Shown piece by piece: positions 11,901-25,500 of a stretch of 64,000 bases of DNA. Origin of the DNA: Anagrus nilaparvatae (lineage: Eukaryota > Arthropoda > Insecta > Hymenoptera > Mymaridae); assembly GCA_022575985.1 (NCBI GenBank), contig JAKSXM010000142.1, positions 1,612,001 through 1,676,000 on the forward strand, in the 5' to 3' direction. The notes under the pieces are model-generated. The model ran no database searches. It had not been told where the DNA came from and was given only the letters and a program-made list of their open reading frames with translations. How positions within the stretch are numbered: position 1 is the first letter of the stretch; the number at the start of each line of letters is the position of its first letter. The position numbers were made by a program, and so were the translations under genes.

Positions 11901-13674
11901 TTTTCATTCATTTAAAAGGCGAGTACCGAGACATGGTAAAACTTAAAATGACAAAAAATTTTTTTGATAAAAACAAAACAAAACTATTTTTTATGTTTTA
12001 TGACGTTTCAACTATTAAAAAGCAAAAAATATTTCTACTTCCAGAATTCCGGTAACGGTAACGACACTTTTAGTGTAGGGATTTTTTGCAATATTTTGGA
12101 ACTGAAGCTAAAATAATCAAATTTTACTTTTTAAAGAGTAATTAGCAAAATATACTAAAAAATTGAGAAATTTCTTGGGTACAAACTGCTCAAACAAACT
12201 CTTTTTACCATACATATTAGCTCCTTAATTTTCCTCAAGAAGGAATCTTTTTGTACAAAACATCCATCAACCAGAGTATTATTTAAAAAAATTTTTTTTT
12301 CTTTCTTATCCTAAAACCATCATCAAAATTTCATTAAAACAACCCGTATAATATTTAAATTTAAACAAAAAGACTCCAGAAAATAATTTAAACAATATCA
12401 TTAAATTAAAATGAATAATTTATATTTTTTTTTTCAATTTCAAATTTATTTAAATAAATAACCTACTTACATATAATTTATTTAAAAATAAAGAAAAATT
12501 AATCTAAAAAAAAATTTTAATATAAATCTAAATTTAATTTTTTTTTCATCAATAACAAAAATTTAAACCCTCTGCTGTATAAAAATTTTTTTTTATTTTT
12601 ATTTTATAAATCCATAAATTTTACAATATTATATATAAAAATATCCTGAATGACGTTACATGACAATGATAAATGAACTTAAGAGTTCATTGATCCATTA
12701 TTTTTCAATACACCATGCAGTATATAAGTAAGTTTTTACCTTTTTTCCTTCATTGGACTTCAAGAAAATTGGACAAAAAAGAGACTTTTCTTTTTTTACC
12801 AATATTTTGTACATGATATAAAAAAAATTTTCCAATATTTTATCAATAGATTTAGTGAATGAGGCAATACAATACTTTAATATCCATTATTCTGTTCTTT
12901 ATGTCATTAAAACTTTTTATCCCTAAAAAAAAACCTTGATCTTGAAAAACGATTTTGGTGATAATCAGAAAATCTAAAAAAGGACGATAACACTTCAGCA
13001 ATAACATTTTCATTTGCAGTATACTTTAAAAGTTGTAGTCTTAACACACCCACACATATTTAGGAATGAAAAAAAGGAACGTATAGAGAGAAAATTTTGT
13101 GCTATAGAGTGCAGCAATTCTAAAAGCAGCAATGTGACATTATATGTTATAAGTATAGAGGATTTTCTTTGCGGTCGTCGACTGCAGGTTTGCACAAGTA
13201 AATTAATGGCTTAGGATATATATCTAACGTCTAACCTCCTTAGTTGGGATTAGTATTAACACGGGGATGTTGTATAGCAATGTCATTTAGAAACTCTGAT
13301 TCCCTTTTTTGTCTCTTTCTTTAAACTATAAAATAATCCTCTTTCAACCCTCTCTTTCTCTCTTTTTGTCTTTATCTTTTATTTATAATATTATCATCTC
13401 TTTTACTTTTGTAGACAGATCAGATCTGACCATGATTTCATATAAATACAGATGAAGAAAGTTGTTTCTCTTTAGGGATTTTCAAAATATGCTGATTTAG
13501 CACATGTATTTGTATTTATGTTTATAAGTACTATTTACAGACTATTTATGGGTAGTGTACCGTGTTATATTGAATTAGTTTTTATTGATTTATATACTTT
13601 TTGATTAAATTGTTAAGTAGCTTAGAATATATGGATTTTTTACAAAATACCGAAAACCATTCATTATGATAATT
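11901..13674. other. Intergenic DNA, one weak open segment
   Basis: Mostly low-complexity A+T. At 13010-13214 both strands stay open for about 60 codons and a TTTGCAG|T acceptor-like site occurs at 13018, but the translation matches nothing I know. I do not call a gene. Confidence 0.5.
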
Positions 13675-13866
13675 ACATTCCAAAAGGTAAAAGTAGACAA
13701 TCTAATCATTAATTTTAAAAATCATAGTTCATTGTAAAAGGGACATGTTCCTAGAAAGAAGACATAATACTGAAATGGTTAAGTTTTGACATTATAGTTA
13801 TAAATATAAATTAAATTCATTTTATTTAGACACAATTTAATATCAAAAAATGAATATTGTGATCTT

Positions 13867-13907
13867 CTTATATAACATCAAAAACTCATTTCACTTGCGA
13901 GAAAATA
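13867..13907 (-). promoter_or_regulatory. PSE-like motif + TATA module (copy 3, array unit 1)
   Basis: On the minus strand TTTTCTCGCAAGTGAAATG, 12-bp spacer AGTTTTTGATGT, then TATATAAG. This best matches the consensus. A start near 13844 is expected by analogy with U6-type promoters. The next T4 on that strand is near 13737, so about 105 nt could be transcribed. Confidence 0.6.
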
Positions 13908-14078
13908 AAATAAAATTTAATATAGGTATAATAAAATTTATTACAAGTATTCATCTGATTTAAGAAAACGTATTGTACACACGTCTGAAATTCACATAAA
14001 TATCAATCAAATAAATTACAAATGTTATATTCAAAAAGGTAAAAGTAGACAATCTAATAATTAATTTTAAAATTCATA

Positions 14079-14847
14079 CACGGAGCCGCGTTTGGTATAG
14101 TGGCAGCACCAACGTTCACAAGTACAATATACTTGGTATTATAGAGAAACAATGTTGTTCGTGTGACGCTACCAACTCGGTGAATTACATAAAATCAGCG
14201 CGTGCAGCGATTTTTAGAGTTTTGCCGTTAAAAAAAAATTTTTTGCTATATGTTATTTTGTATACTTACAATAACATGCTTTTTTAGAATAAAAAAATAA
14301 TAATATGCGTTATAATTTTGTTCGTATATTTATTTTTTTTTTTTTAATATTTTAGATAAATTAATATTTTTAGTATATTAGACATGTAAAACTAATATAC
14401 TAAAAATATAAATATATTTTGAAAATGCATTTTGATCATAAAATATGAAAATAAGGATTGATAAAAAGGAAAAAAAACGTTTTTAGGTGATAAAATTTTT
14501 ATATTTTTATGTATTTTTAAATATAAAAATAATATGTTTTACAATAATAATATTTACAACATCTGCGATCCTAACCTAGTATTATATTTTAAAATATATG
14601 CTTATTTTTTAAAACTTATTATACCGACTATAATTTAATTATAATAATATTATTTAAAAAATTCTTTTTTATAAAACAGTGAACTATTTATACGCGTTTA
14701 TCAATAATTATAATGCAATTATAACGAGACAACCGGTTTTAATTTATTTACATAAAAAGTACAACTTGGCACTCTCACGATACCAAGTTTTACTTATTAT
14801 AATACCAGCGCTACTGGTGCTGCCACAATACCAAACGCGGCTCCGTG
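14079..14847. mobile_element. 769-bp MITE, Tc1/mariner-type (TA target site)
   Basis: Terminal inverted repeats of 33 bp with one mismatch begin CACGGAGCCGCGTTTGGTAT. The element is flanked by TA on both sides (14077-14078, 14848-14849). Sister units of the surrounding tandem array preserve the empty site (15214: AATTCATAGCTCATTG), which proves insertion at a single TA. A TA target-site duplication is the hallmark of the Tc1/mariner superfamily. There is no transposase frame, so it is non-autonomous. A related end occurs at 49825. Confidence 0.88.
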
Positions 14848-15007
14848 TAGCTCATTGTTAAAAGCCACTTTCAACCAGGACATAAAAAATTAAATTGATG
14901 AACAAATATACTGAAATGGTTAAACTTTTGACATTATAGTTAAAATATAAATTAAATTAATTTTATTTGACACAATTTAATATTTAAAAAACGCATATTG
15001 TGATCTT

Positions 15008-15048
15008 CTTATATAACATCAAAAACTCATTTCACTTGCGAGAAAATA
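15008..15048 (-). promoter_or_regulatory. PSE-like motif + TATA module (copy 4, array unit 2)
   Basis: Same motif, 12-bp spacer and TATATAAG as copy 3, on the minus strand in the second array unit. Downstream sequence (AAGATCACAATATGCG) is homologous to copy 3 because the whole unit is duplicated. Confidence 0.6.
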
Positions 15049-15382
15049 AAATAAAAAAAATTTAGTATAGGTATAATAAAATTTATTAAAAGTATTCATC
15101 TGGTTTAAAAAAACGTATAGTATATACGTCTAAAATTCACATAATTATCAATCAAATGAATTACGAGCACTACATTCAAAAAGGTAAAAGTAGACAATCT
15201 AATAATTAATTTTAAAATTCATAGCTCATTGTTATTAAAGGCCACTTTCAATCAGGACAAAGCATTTAATAGAAAAATTTAATACTGAAATAGTTAAACT
15301 TTTGACATTATAGTCAGAAATATAAATTAAATTAACTTTATTTTGACACAATTTAATATTTAAAAACGTATATTGTTATCTT

Positions 15383-15423
15383 CTTATATAACATCAAAAA
15401 CTCATTTCACTTGCGAGAAAATA
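15383..15423 (-). promoter_or_regulatory. PSE-like motif + TATA module (copy 5, array unit 3)
   Basis: Identical motif, spacer and TATA box to copies 3 and 4, in the third array unit on the minus strand. Its perfect retention contrasts with indels elsewhere in the unit. Confidence 0.6.
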
Positions 15424-15520
15424 AAATAAAAAAATTTAATATAGGTATAATAAAATTTATTAAAAGTATTCATCTGGTTTAAAAAAACGCCTTGTATAAG
15501 CGTCTAAAATTCACATAAAT

Positions 15521-18200
15521 CTTGTATTTCATATCATATAGTATCAAAATTATTAAAATAACGTTAATAAACTTTTAAAATATAATAATCTTAATTAATT
15601 TATTCAATTATACACGTAAAAAAGTTTTGAAAAAATAAGTAGCTTTTATTTTTTATGCTAAAACTTTATAAATTAAAATAAAAAAGTAGATTATTACATT
15701 ATCTAATATATTAATAAATAAAAAGTATACTTGCACGTGCATAAAAAATTTTCTCATTTAAAAAAGTACAAAGTTTAATATTATATGAAAAAAATGAACT
15801 TTTTTTTTAAAAAAAGAAAAAAATTATGTAAGTTCATTTTATGAATGTTAAAATCTAATAAAAATAAAATTTTATTACATTTAAATAGTCGTTAATTTAA
15901 ATATTAACAAAGAAATTTTATTTTATCGGATTAAATTCAGTATGATAATTCGTACGAGATGATAATAAGAGAGCAATCCTTGATATTCAAATTTTATTTT
16001 TTACTTGATAAGAAATATTCTAAAGCATCGTTGAAGAGTAGAAAAAAAAGTCAAATCAATATTTAAATTTAGTTTTTTGTTAGTTGGAATAAAATTTGCC
16101 TACATTTATTTTTAAAATATAAAACTGGAAGATAGATTTGCAATGTTAAATAAAATAAAAATAGGTATAATCTTGAATATTTAAAGTATAAAGGGAGACA
16201 CAGGTGTAGTTGGATAATTGAGGGATATAAAACGAGTACTTAAAATATACACTGTGGAATATTTGATAATCTTTTTGGGGGCTTGTTTTGTACTTGTGAA
16301 AATACAGCTTTAGTTATTTTTGTTTTTTGGAAATGGCTTGGTAACGGTGAAAAATTTGGTTAATTTTGCATTAATTTTTTTAAATTTACTTTTTTTCGAG
16401 TTGCTAGCCATTGTGCAGTTAAAAAAAATATAATTCAGAGTTTAAGAACTGAATATTCTTAGTAAAATTAGTACGGCGAAAGACAATGGGTACCCGAATG
16501 CTATTTTGGATCAGGTTGGGCCAAATTAACTTTTGGGGAAATCCCGAAATTTATTGCAAAAAAATGCAAAGTACAGAATTAATCATAAATTTCTCTGGCT
16601 AAAAATTCAAAAATTCTCCAAAAAATCCTAAATTTTTAAGTTGTGAACCCGAAGGTTGGTCTATTTTTAGATAGATGTAGGGTTGTGGCGGACAAAATTT
16701 GCCTACTATATTTATTTATAATTTTCATTTTATGCCAGCTCGTTATTTTTAGCAATTCATAAAAAATTGCTAACTTCAGAAATACATTTCATTTCAGCTA
16801 AAAATACACCAAAACTAACCATGCATATAATTATAAAAAAAAAATAAAACTGTCTTTTTAATTAAAATAATGTACCCGTGCGTTTAAAATTTAAATGACA
16901 AAATCACATGAAATAAAAGTTACACAACCTTTACGTAAGAATTTCTATTTCCTATACTTACATAATTATTTTAAATAAATAATTGAACTTGAATTTTCAT
17001 TAACCCTTGACTACCATAAAAAAAACAGAAATCCTTGATTTAATAAAAATTCAAATTTTCCCAATTTCATGAAATATTTTTATAAATAAAATTGTAAATT
17101 ATTACGTTAAATAAAAACACACTAGTCAACACAATACCCAATAATTCACAACCACCCATACGAAAAAAGCATAATAGGTAAAAATCTCATTATCTTTTTT
17201 CGCACACACACACACACACACACACAAAACAAAAATAATAATATAATTTTCACTAGCATACAAAATATTCAACGATTGGATAAAAATTATCAATAATAAC
17301 CTGTTAATCTCATTGATTTTCCCTGTACCGACTACCATCACCACCTTCCATTTTCATACATTTTTCATATCAACACAATCAAAATAAATTTTTATTCATA
17401 TTTTTTTTTTAACAATACAAAAAAAAAAGTTATCGGATGTTTGATTTATAAAGTCGTATTTAGTACGTAGATTTAAATCAAAAGTTTTTATAGAAAAAAA
17501 TTGTATTTTTTTGTACTTGTCCCTCTTTTGTTTTTTTCTTTATATATTTATGTGAAAAAAAAGATGAAAAAAGTTAAATAAAAGTTTTTTTTTTTTTTTT
17601 TATAAATTATATGACAGTCTGATAAAACAGAGAATGGAAGTTTTTGTAGTTAAACAAGTAAAAAATTCATGTACAATTAAAAAATATTATTTTTAGCTTG
17701 AATATCATTTATTTTATTTTTAATCAAAAAATATCTTAAATTTCAATATAACTTTGAATTTTTCATTTTCTTTACTTAAGACAAGTTAAATAAATCCCGA
17801 ACGAAAAAAAAAGAGTTGAGATATAATTGGATATTATCAATAAAATTAATCTCTCTTACTATTTATAATACGGATTTTCGTTATTAAATTTTATTGTAAG
17901 GAATATAAGGATCGATAAAGGAAAAAGATATAATTAAAGGAAAAAGGGGAAAATTCGAGATATTAGACTGTTCGTTATTTTATAAGTTTTTAGGCACTTG
18001 TTAGGGTTTACCATTCTTGAAAAATATTTTTATTTTGAATAGGAACTCGGTAAGTGCTGGAAATTTGGAGTCGGGGTTTCGAATGTTCGAGCTTTTTTCA
18101 GATAGGATTGGGTCGGATAAGGTTTTGAATAAAGTCCAAAAGGCCTGCAAGCTCGACTAACCGCTGTCCCTCTTCGTAAGCTAGGTAGTAGAGTAACGTA
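15521..18200. other. A+T-rich intergenic DNA, no gene seen
   Basis: No coding gene was recognised. A (CA)n microsatellite lies at 17203-17226. A more G+C-rich patch at 18030-18190 has no recognisable protein on either strand and resembles 43060-43130 (GTCGGAT..GGTTTTG words), so it may be an old dispersed repeat. Confidence 0.55.
17203..17226. repeat. (CA)n microsatellite
   Basis: Twelve uninterrupted CA dinucleotides. Confidence 0.95.
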
Positions 18201-18483
18201 CACTGTAAAAAATAACTTTCTTAGATTCACAAAAGAAATAGAATATTTTCGAAAAATTAATAATTTTTCGAAAAAAATCGTAAATTTACTAAATTTAGTA
18301 TATTAACTAAAAACTTGAGTATTTCCAATTTTTTTTTGTAAATTCACGAGAAAAAATCGAGAATTCTCGAATTTGTTGTTAATATACTAAATTTAATAAA
18401 TTTACAATTATTTTCGAAAATTTACTAATTTTTCAAAAATATTCTATTTTTTTTGTGAATCTAAGAAAATTACTTTTACAGCG
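18201..18483. mobile_element. Palindromic MITE, family M2 (CACTG..CAGTG ends, TA-flanked)
   Basis: The left end CACTGTAAAAAATAACTTTC and the right end TTACTTTTACAGCG are inverted matches. The body continues as an imperfect palindrome with TTTCGAAAA words and a TTTAGTATATTAAC motif mirrored across the centre. TA flanks both sides. A second copy of the family lies at 33687-34050. At 283 bp with no ORF it is non-autonomous. Confidence 0.85.
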
Positions 18484-19229
18484 TATTTTTAATTTAAAGT
18501 GTGTTTTTTGATCATAATCGTTTGATATTTTAACCCATATCTTCCCAAGCGGACTTAAATATTTGATTGGGCTTTCGGCTAGGAAACTTAAAAAATAAAA
18601 AATAAAAACTTACTTTCGACAAAAACGTTCAAAAATATCAAGGATTTGAAAATAACACGCAGCCTAATATATAAATAGTTAGAGATGCATAAAAATGATA
18701 AAAAGTAGTAAAAAAACAAACAATAATTTAAAGTGTGAAATAAAATCTAAAAGAATTTAAATACTTTCTTGCTCTACGTATGCATTTTTCGTATTTTTTT
18801 TTTATTAAACTCGAAAAAATATTTTATAGAAGAATTTTTCCCTCTAGACGCTTGTATAAAGTAAAATCGTTGTTCTCAATCTTGACTTTGCAAGTCATAG
18901 TAATAATAAAAAGTATAAGTTTTGTCGCAATTGTGTCTCTTTTAGAAAGAAGTATATAATACGTTGAAGACGAGTACGATAACAGAAATGTTTTACAATT
19001 GTTTACTGTTCTATATATGTTTAAATGAAAAATACGTGACTTTTTTTACTCTATTTTTTTTTTACTGTATATGTTAGGGAAAAAAAGTTTATCTTTTTTA
19101 ATTTTTTATATTAAATGATTCAGATAATATTTTAATTACTTTATGCTTTACATTTTTTAACGATATTCGTTATATGCTAAGATAATTTTGGATTTATTTT
19201 TTTTTAGTGCTTTTTTTAATATTTTTTGG

Positions 19230-19510
19230 TTCCTCATAGAGGTTTTTACAAATTTAAGGGTAAAGTGCCAATTTTTAGTAAACAGTACTCTGAAATTCGT
19301 GACCAGCGACCCAAAAAACCTATGTTCGCTAAATCTAGACTGAAAGTGCGGAAATATCAATAATACCCCTTTTAGGGTTTGTTTTTGCTAATTTAAAAAT
19401 AAAATATTAATTTTAAAAAAAAAGTCCTCAAAATAGTGACTCAAAAGACCCATGTGAGCCAAATCTGGTGGTGGCCTAAATCTTACCCCCCCCCCACTCC
19501 ACCATATATC
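19230..19510. repeat. Dispersed repeat family R3, fragment
   Basis: It carries GAAATTCGTGACCAGCGACC and CAAAAAACCTATGTTCGCTA, which recur in diverged form at 45022-45064 and 57840-58020. It ends in a C-rich run (19488-19496) and a CGACTGGAATAAA motif, also seen at 45122 (GGACTGGAGTAAA). Confidence 0.65.
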
Positions 19511-22299
19511 GACTGGAATAAATTTGTTAGTTAACTTTAAATTTTAGCAAACATTTGCACAAATAATTTGTACAGTAAATTTTACATGCTCTACGTTAAT
19601 CAATATTCTCAATATTGGTTTAAAATGCATTTAGCTAATATTAATGATTGGTAAATTCTAACCTACACCACTTAATATAATGAAAAACCACAATTACGCC
19701 AAATGTATTTCTAATTAATTAAACACACGAAATTCTATATTTACTCATAAACTGAAAAATAAAATTCAACATAATTAAAAACATATTTGAATAAAATTCA
19801 TAGTTAATTTCCCTTTTCGTTTCGGTCAGTAATAATCTCTTAGTCTCCGGTTTCCCTAAAAAGTTTTTAAAATAAAAACAAAAAATTAATTTCAATATAG
19901 GAAATTAAACATTTTCAGGTATTTATATTAAAATTAATGAATACATAAAATGATTTTATACGCTTTTCAAAGTTTATTAACGTCGCTGCAAAATTGGACT
20001 ATCCGGTAATTAGTGACTAGACGAGAAAATTTTCATATAAATTAAATGCTGTGTAATATATGAATCAATAAAGACTTATATATAGAAAATTTTCTTGGAA
20101 AATGCTAAAAAATTTTAATTTATATTTCGTTAAAATTATTTTTTATGTCTGACATATGAAAATCTGTCTCTTTTTGTAAATAAATTTATTACGTACGTTT
20201 TTATTTTGAAATTACTTTTTTAATTGCATTTGTTTGTCCAAATTACTATAAAATAGTATAAATATTTTTTTGGAAATGAAATAATCTGAATTGCAGTGAT
20301 ATAAATTTAAATAAAAAGCTTATGTTTTGTGAATTTATAGTAAAGGGAAAATTGTAGTTTTTGTAATCTGCCAAAATTCTTTTGCTATGGTAATTGAGTT
20401 TTAGTGTTTGTTAAAAATATTAAAAATTTAAAAATAGTACTTATGGATATTCAAAAATGTTTGAAATACATCTGTACCTTACACTCTTGTTGTGAAATAT
20501 ACTATTTTCGAGTATACTTGAAGTGTAATTTTGAACATATTAGTGCAGCTGAAAATTGAGTGCAGTTAAAACTGTTGAAAAGTGATGGACAGCTGTATGT
20601 TCAAAATTAATTCGTAAACCTTTCAAAATAACAACAAAGTATTCAAGTTAAAAAATAGCTACCTACTAAAGCTGATAACCGTAACTGCATGAAATATTAA
20701 ACAATGTCTTCTGAAGTACAGTAATAGAGATAGCAAAGAAAAAAAAAGGAAAAACATAATTTTTTACTCTTATCTCTGAGCATTTAATTAATTTAACAGA
20801 GCAAAATATATGCTTTTTTAAATAGAAACGTCTAACATAACCTATAAAGTAAAACGTAATATAACTTTGAATCAAATACATCTGTTAATTAAACAATGAA
20901 CGTATAACTAGAAATTACTTTACACATGTATTCGAGTTACAAGTAAGTGACATGAATAATGTCCATCAATAAGTAGTAGGATATTCACATATGTCTGAAA
21001 GCAGTAACAACACAACAATAATAACCTATACTAACATTCTTGGATATGAACGTGAGTTAGTTGAAACAAAAGAGGTGTCAAAACCAACTTAAAATCGATT
21101 CAAGTGACGAAGAAATTCACTCATTTTGATGTGTATTCAACTTTGGGTTATTTTGGACTGAGCTTGGGGTATGAGGGCTCTAACCTATAAATTAATTTTT
21201 TTTTGATTTTTAGCTCAACGTAAAAGTGACATTGCATTAATAGTGCCAATAAATCCAAAATTTGAAAAAACTCTACTACATTATAAGCAAAGACCTAATA
21301 TTTTCAAAAATTTAAATAAAAATATTCAAAAAATTATAAATATATCCTTTAAAATAATATTTACAAAAAAAAAAAAATGAAAAATTCAGATTTACCTTAA
21401 ACTTAGATATAAAAATAAAATTTAAATTTATATTCAAAAATAAAGCAAAAAAAAGGAAGAAATTTAAGTAAATAAACATTTTTTCTGTTGTTTGTTTATA
21501 TATATATATTTCATATACTTTTTCATGCTTATTTACTTTTCATGGATAAATGCCAAAAGTATATATTCCTTCAGTAGTAAAATCCGAGTACGATCAGACG
21601 CAACAAGGACTTTCTTTTTTTTTTTAAGAGGTCACTTTGAAAAGATTTTGTAATTTTAATATTTTTATTATACATATAAATACTTGATTATAATTTTTTT
21701 TTTTTACTGGAAAGTTTCCATTTTTTTAGTAACTTGTTATCAACAAATATTTATTATTCAAAAAACAACAACAACAAACTTTTATAATCCAAAAAATTTA
21801 TATTACAGTATTAAATTTTCAAAGTTTACAATTTTTTTTTAGAAAAAAGTAATACAAAAATCTCATTAATTTACACTATTTTATATGTGTAAGTTTAAAT
21901 AAAAAAAAAAAGTTTATCATTTTTGCATTTAAAATATATTAAATTTTTTTTAAAAACTTTTTTATTTTTTACCTATTTATAAAGAATTTTTTTTATAGTA
22001 TCAAGAGCGTAACTAAATTTATTATTAAAGTTTATGCTATGATAATTATAATAAAAATAATAATAAAAGGATTAAGGTAGCCATTTTTTTTTTAATAAAA
22101 AAAGGTCTATGTATACATGAATGAATCTTTAAAAATTTTAAATTTTTGATAAAACAGATTATGTAAAAAAAATAGTTAAATAAGAAATTAAGGCGTAAAA
22201 AATTTTGCATTAGTGAGTATCTAAAACCATTCATACATGGATAAAAAATCCCTTAAAAATGAGTCGTTCTGTTTTGGGGAAAAGAGGGGGGGGGGTCTC

Positions 22300-22520
22300 A
22301 AACTCAAAAATGGGCAAAAAACTTATAACTGGTTGACTTACAAAAGTTTGAACTTATATTTCTTAATTATTATAAGTCCTTGAACCAAAATTATAATAAG
22401 TCTCTAAGCCTAAATAAGTCCCTAAATCAAAATTATTCTAAATTAAATTTGTCCCTTTCTCCCTGAAACCTTCTATTTTCACTCCCTCCCCCCCACGTCC
22501 TTATAAAAACTTCCACTTTT
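22300..22520 (-). repeat. Dispersed repeat family R1, partial inverted copy
   Basis: It contains degenerate minisatellite units (AAGTCCCTAAATCAAAATTATTCTAA type) followed by CCCTCCCCCCCCAC, as in the 11440-11900 copy. The ends are not clear. Confidence 0.55.
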
Positions 22521-25500
22521 CATTCCCTTGAATTTAGGGCCTTTTTCAAGTACCCCTCATGTTAAAACATGGGTAAAAAATACCCTAAAATTAAGTTGTC
22601 CTGTTTTTTGTTTTTTTGGCAGGGATGCTCAAATATGGGTAAAAAACCCCATTAGTTTGAGTATCTGTGTCTCCATTAGATCAAATAATAAAACTACCCA
22701 CGAAACTACCTAAAAACCCTAAACCAGCCAATATCCACAACTTTTTAGGACTTTATCACGTATATTAATATTAAAAGACTGAATTTAATGACTTTATATC
22801 GTGCTGGGTAAATTCATAAGCTAGTAAAAAATGTTTTCTCAATATTGATTACGTAAAAATTTTTTAAAATAACAAAAATAAATATTATCTCATCAGAAAA
22901 AATCTAAAAAAATCATTAATATTTTTTGTGCTTTTTTCGCTATCTTAATTTTTCTTAAAATGTTAAAAAAAAAAATACAACGAGAAAAAAGAAGCTTTCG
23001 TCTATATACATAATAATAATTTCTATATATTAAAGTAACGCGCAAACGCAATAGGAATATTATAAGCTCCCTTCCAGTACAAAAATATTTTTAGTTTCAT
23101 GTATATAAAGTCTTTTCCGGGCTTTACCACGAGGCGATAGTTTTAGTATTTGAAAACGTTTCGTATTGTAAACATCTAAATATTGAAAATTTTTTTTAAT
23201 TAAAAAAAAAAGTATCTGAATATTAAAATTAGTGAATTTTCGTTACTAAAAATGTGAATTAGTGAGAAAAATTTTTTTTGTTGTGAATTTAAGTTAAGTG
23301 TGTTGGATGTAAAATATAAAATTTTTGTTTTTTAATTAAAAAAAGGGGTAAATAAAACACTGGATTTTTATTTGAAATTTTACATTTTTTGCATACCAGA
23401 ATATTCACAAAAACTTAGCCTGGTATAAAAAAAATGTAATTAAATTTTATCACACAAAATATCTGTCAAAAAGTAAAATTCTGTAAAACACACAACAAAA
23501 TGTTTTATGTTTTAATACTTTCCCTTGATGCTCAATTAGTTAAGCTACTTAAAGTAACAAACACTTAAAGCAATTACACAAACAATTGTTTTTTATTTTT
23601 ACAATTAAAGAACTTAAAGCTTAAATTACATCTATAAATTATTTATGTCCATTAATAAAATATTATTTTACTAAATAAATTTTCTAATTTAGTTTATAAA
23701 TTTTCTCTCTATACATGAATTTATACGTTTTCTGTTCTTTGTGCATTAAATCAAATTATGCTTAATGAATATTTGCATATTTAATGCATGCAGAAAATCT
23801 CATTTTTATGTATATTCTAGGTTTTAATCAATTATTATTGTTTCTGGAGTTAATTAAACTTTTTTTTTAATTAGTATGTAAATTTTTATTTTATTGGCAG
23901 TTTATTAATGGAATTACAATTTTTTTTTTGATTTTTTTGAAAAAAACTGTAATTTTTAAGCAGAATATTGTAATCAGTAGTGTTACCTGAAACTGATCTG
24001 ACAGCACGTAAAGTTTTTACATTTCAATTTTAAGCAACCAAAATAATGTTTCACTTAATAGAAATTTATTGTTTTGTTGAAAGGGTTAGAAAGGTTTCAG
24101 CTAAAAGTGGTAACAACTGTTTAGTTAAATTATGGTTTATTTTGTTACAAATCTAAAAATAACTTTCGTACTCACTCTAACTCGTGCAAAACATAAATTC
24201 ACAAAAAATTTTCAAAATTTTGAGATAAATAATATTTTACACAAGAAACAACAATATTAAATCCACATTAAATTGCAAAATATTGATTACACAAAATGAA
24301 ATAAGCTTATTTTAATGAAATGCAATCTGCAAATATTTGATATTGATCCCTACGAAATAACATAAATTTTGCAATTAAAATTCAGCAATTAATTCCAAAA
24401 TGTTAAATAAATACAACAGTTTTATAAATAAAATAACCCTTCTATGATACAACAAGCTATTAAAGTAAAATTAAATCCTTTTTTTTATATATAAATATTT
24501 ATGTTTATTATTGTACACACATGGTTTATCTAACAAAATTTATGTTTGTTGTAAGTATTGCTTTATACATAAATGACCGCAATTTCTGTGTATTGTAAAA
24601 TAAATAACCAACAGGGTTTACGTGTTTATATTATATTCAAATAATTTTTATATGACTCTGTTTTTTATATTTTTGATATTTTGATGTACTCTGGAAGTTT
24701 TTCGAGTCTGAATTTTAGTAATTGATTCTTAATTGGGCTTTTTTGTAAAATTACTAAGTTTTTGATTTTATGACTGAAATGTTTCTCCTTCCTCTAATTT
24801 TGAGTCTTAGTTTCTTGAGATGCAGAAATTCAAACAACCCATTTGTTTCAAAAATACCTATTTTATGCTAGAAAGTATTTTCCCCAACACTTTTAGAAAA
24901 AAATGAATCAAGACCATTTAATTATTATAGAAATTTCAAGCCAATAAATTTTTCCAAACCGAATACAACAGCATAATAAAATTCTATAAAAATCAGAAGA
25001 ACCCCTCAGGCCCAAAAATTTTAAAAAGTTAAAAAACAAACTCATATACTAAATAGCGTGTATTTTAATATTATAAGTTGAATAACATTTAAATTTGGAC
25101 GTATTTATATTAGGGCTGATTATCATTTTACAAATTTACTTATTTATTAATTTCCTTACTCGAAAAACTGATTTTATCTACCAGAAACTAAGATCATCAA
25201 CATTTTAGACTTTTAGAACTTACTTTTTCGTACTTTACTGAAAATTCTATTACTGTAAATGAATATTTAGTAAAAAATTGATTAAAAAATACAACAAAAT
25301 TTAATATTTCAAAAATTGCGATTAAAAATAATAAATACGTTTTTTGTTCAGTCACGCATTTGTATTTAAATAATTTTACATATTTTTTTATGTTTTATAT
25401 TTCATTTATGTATCGTTAAATATTTTAAATGAAACTAAAAAAAAATATACATCTCCCATGTTTTTTTTTTAAATTTTCATTGTTATAAAATACAGGAACA

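Larger units (their letters stand above)
13675..15520 (-). repeat. Tandem array of three ~352-375-bp units, split by a MITE
   Basis: Landmarks recur in order. GGTAAAAGTAGACAATCTAA lies at 13686, 14038 and 15183; CATTTCACTTGCGAGAAAAT lies at 13887, 15028 and 15403. With the 14079-14847 insertion removed, the spacing is 352 to 375 bp. Each unit carries one PSE-like + TATA module on the minus strand, and the three copies align through spacer and downstream sequence. No protein-coding frame is present. The arrangement suggests repeated small transcription cassettes, but a simple satellite is possible. Confidence 0.8.

Noticed and set aside
13010..13214. Overlapping ~60-codon frames on both strands with an acceptor-like TTTGCAG
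   Set aside because: Neither translation is recognisable, there is no convincing donor, and both strands being open argues against selection on either.
14679..14861. 60-codon plus-strand frame
   Set aside because: It lies across the right end of the 14079-14847 MITE and its terminal inverted repeat, with no transposase motif.
18030..18190. G+C-richer patch as a gene exon
   Set aside because: It resembles 43060-43130 and abuts a MITE, so an old dispersed repeat is more likely; no protein is recognisable.
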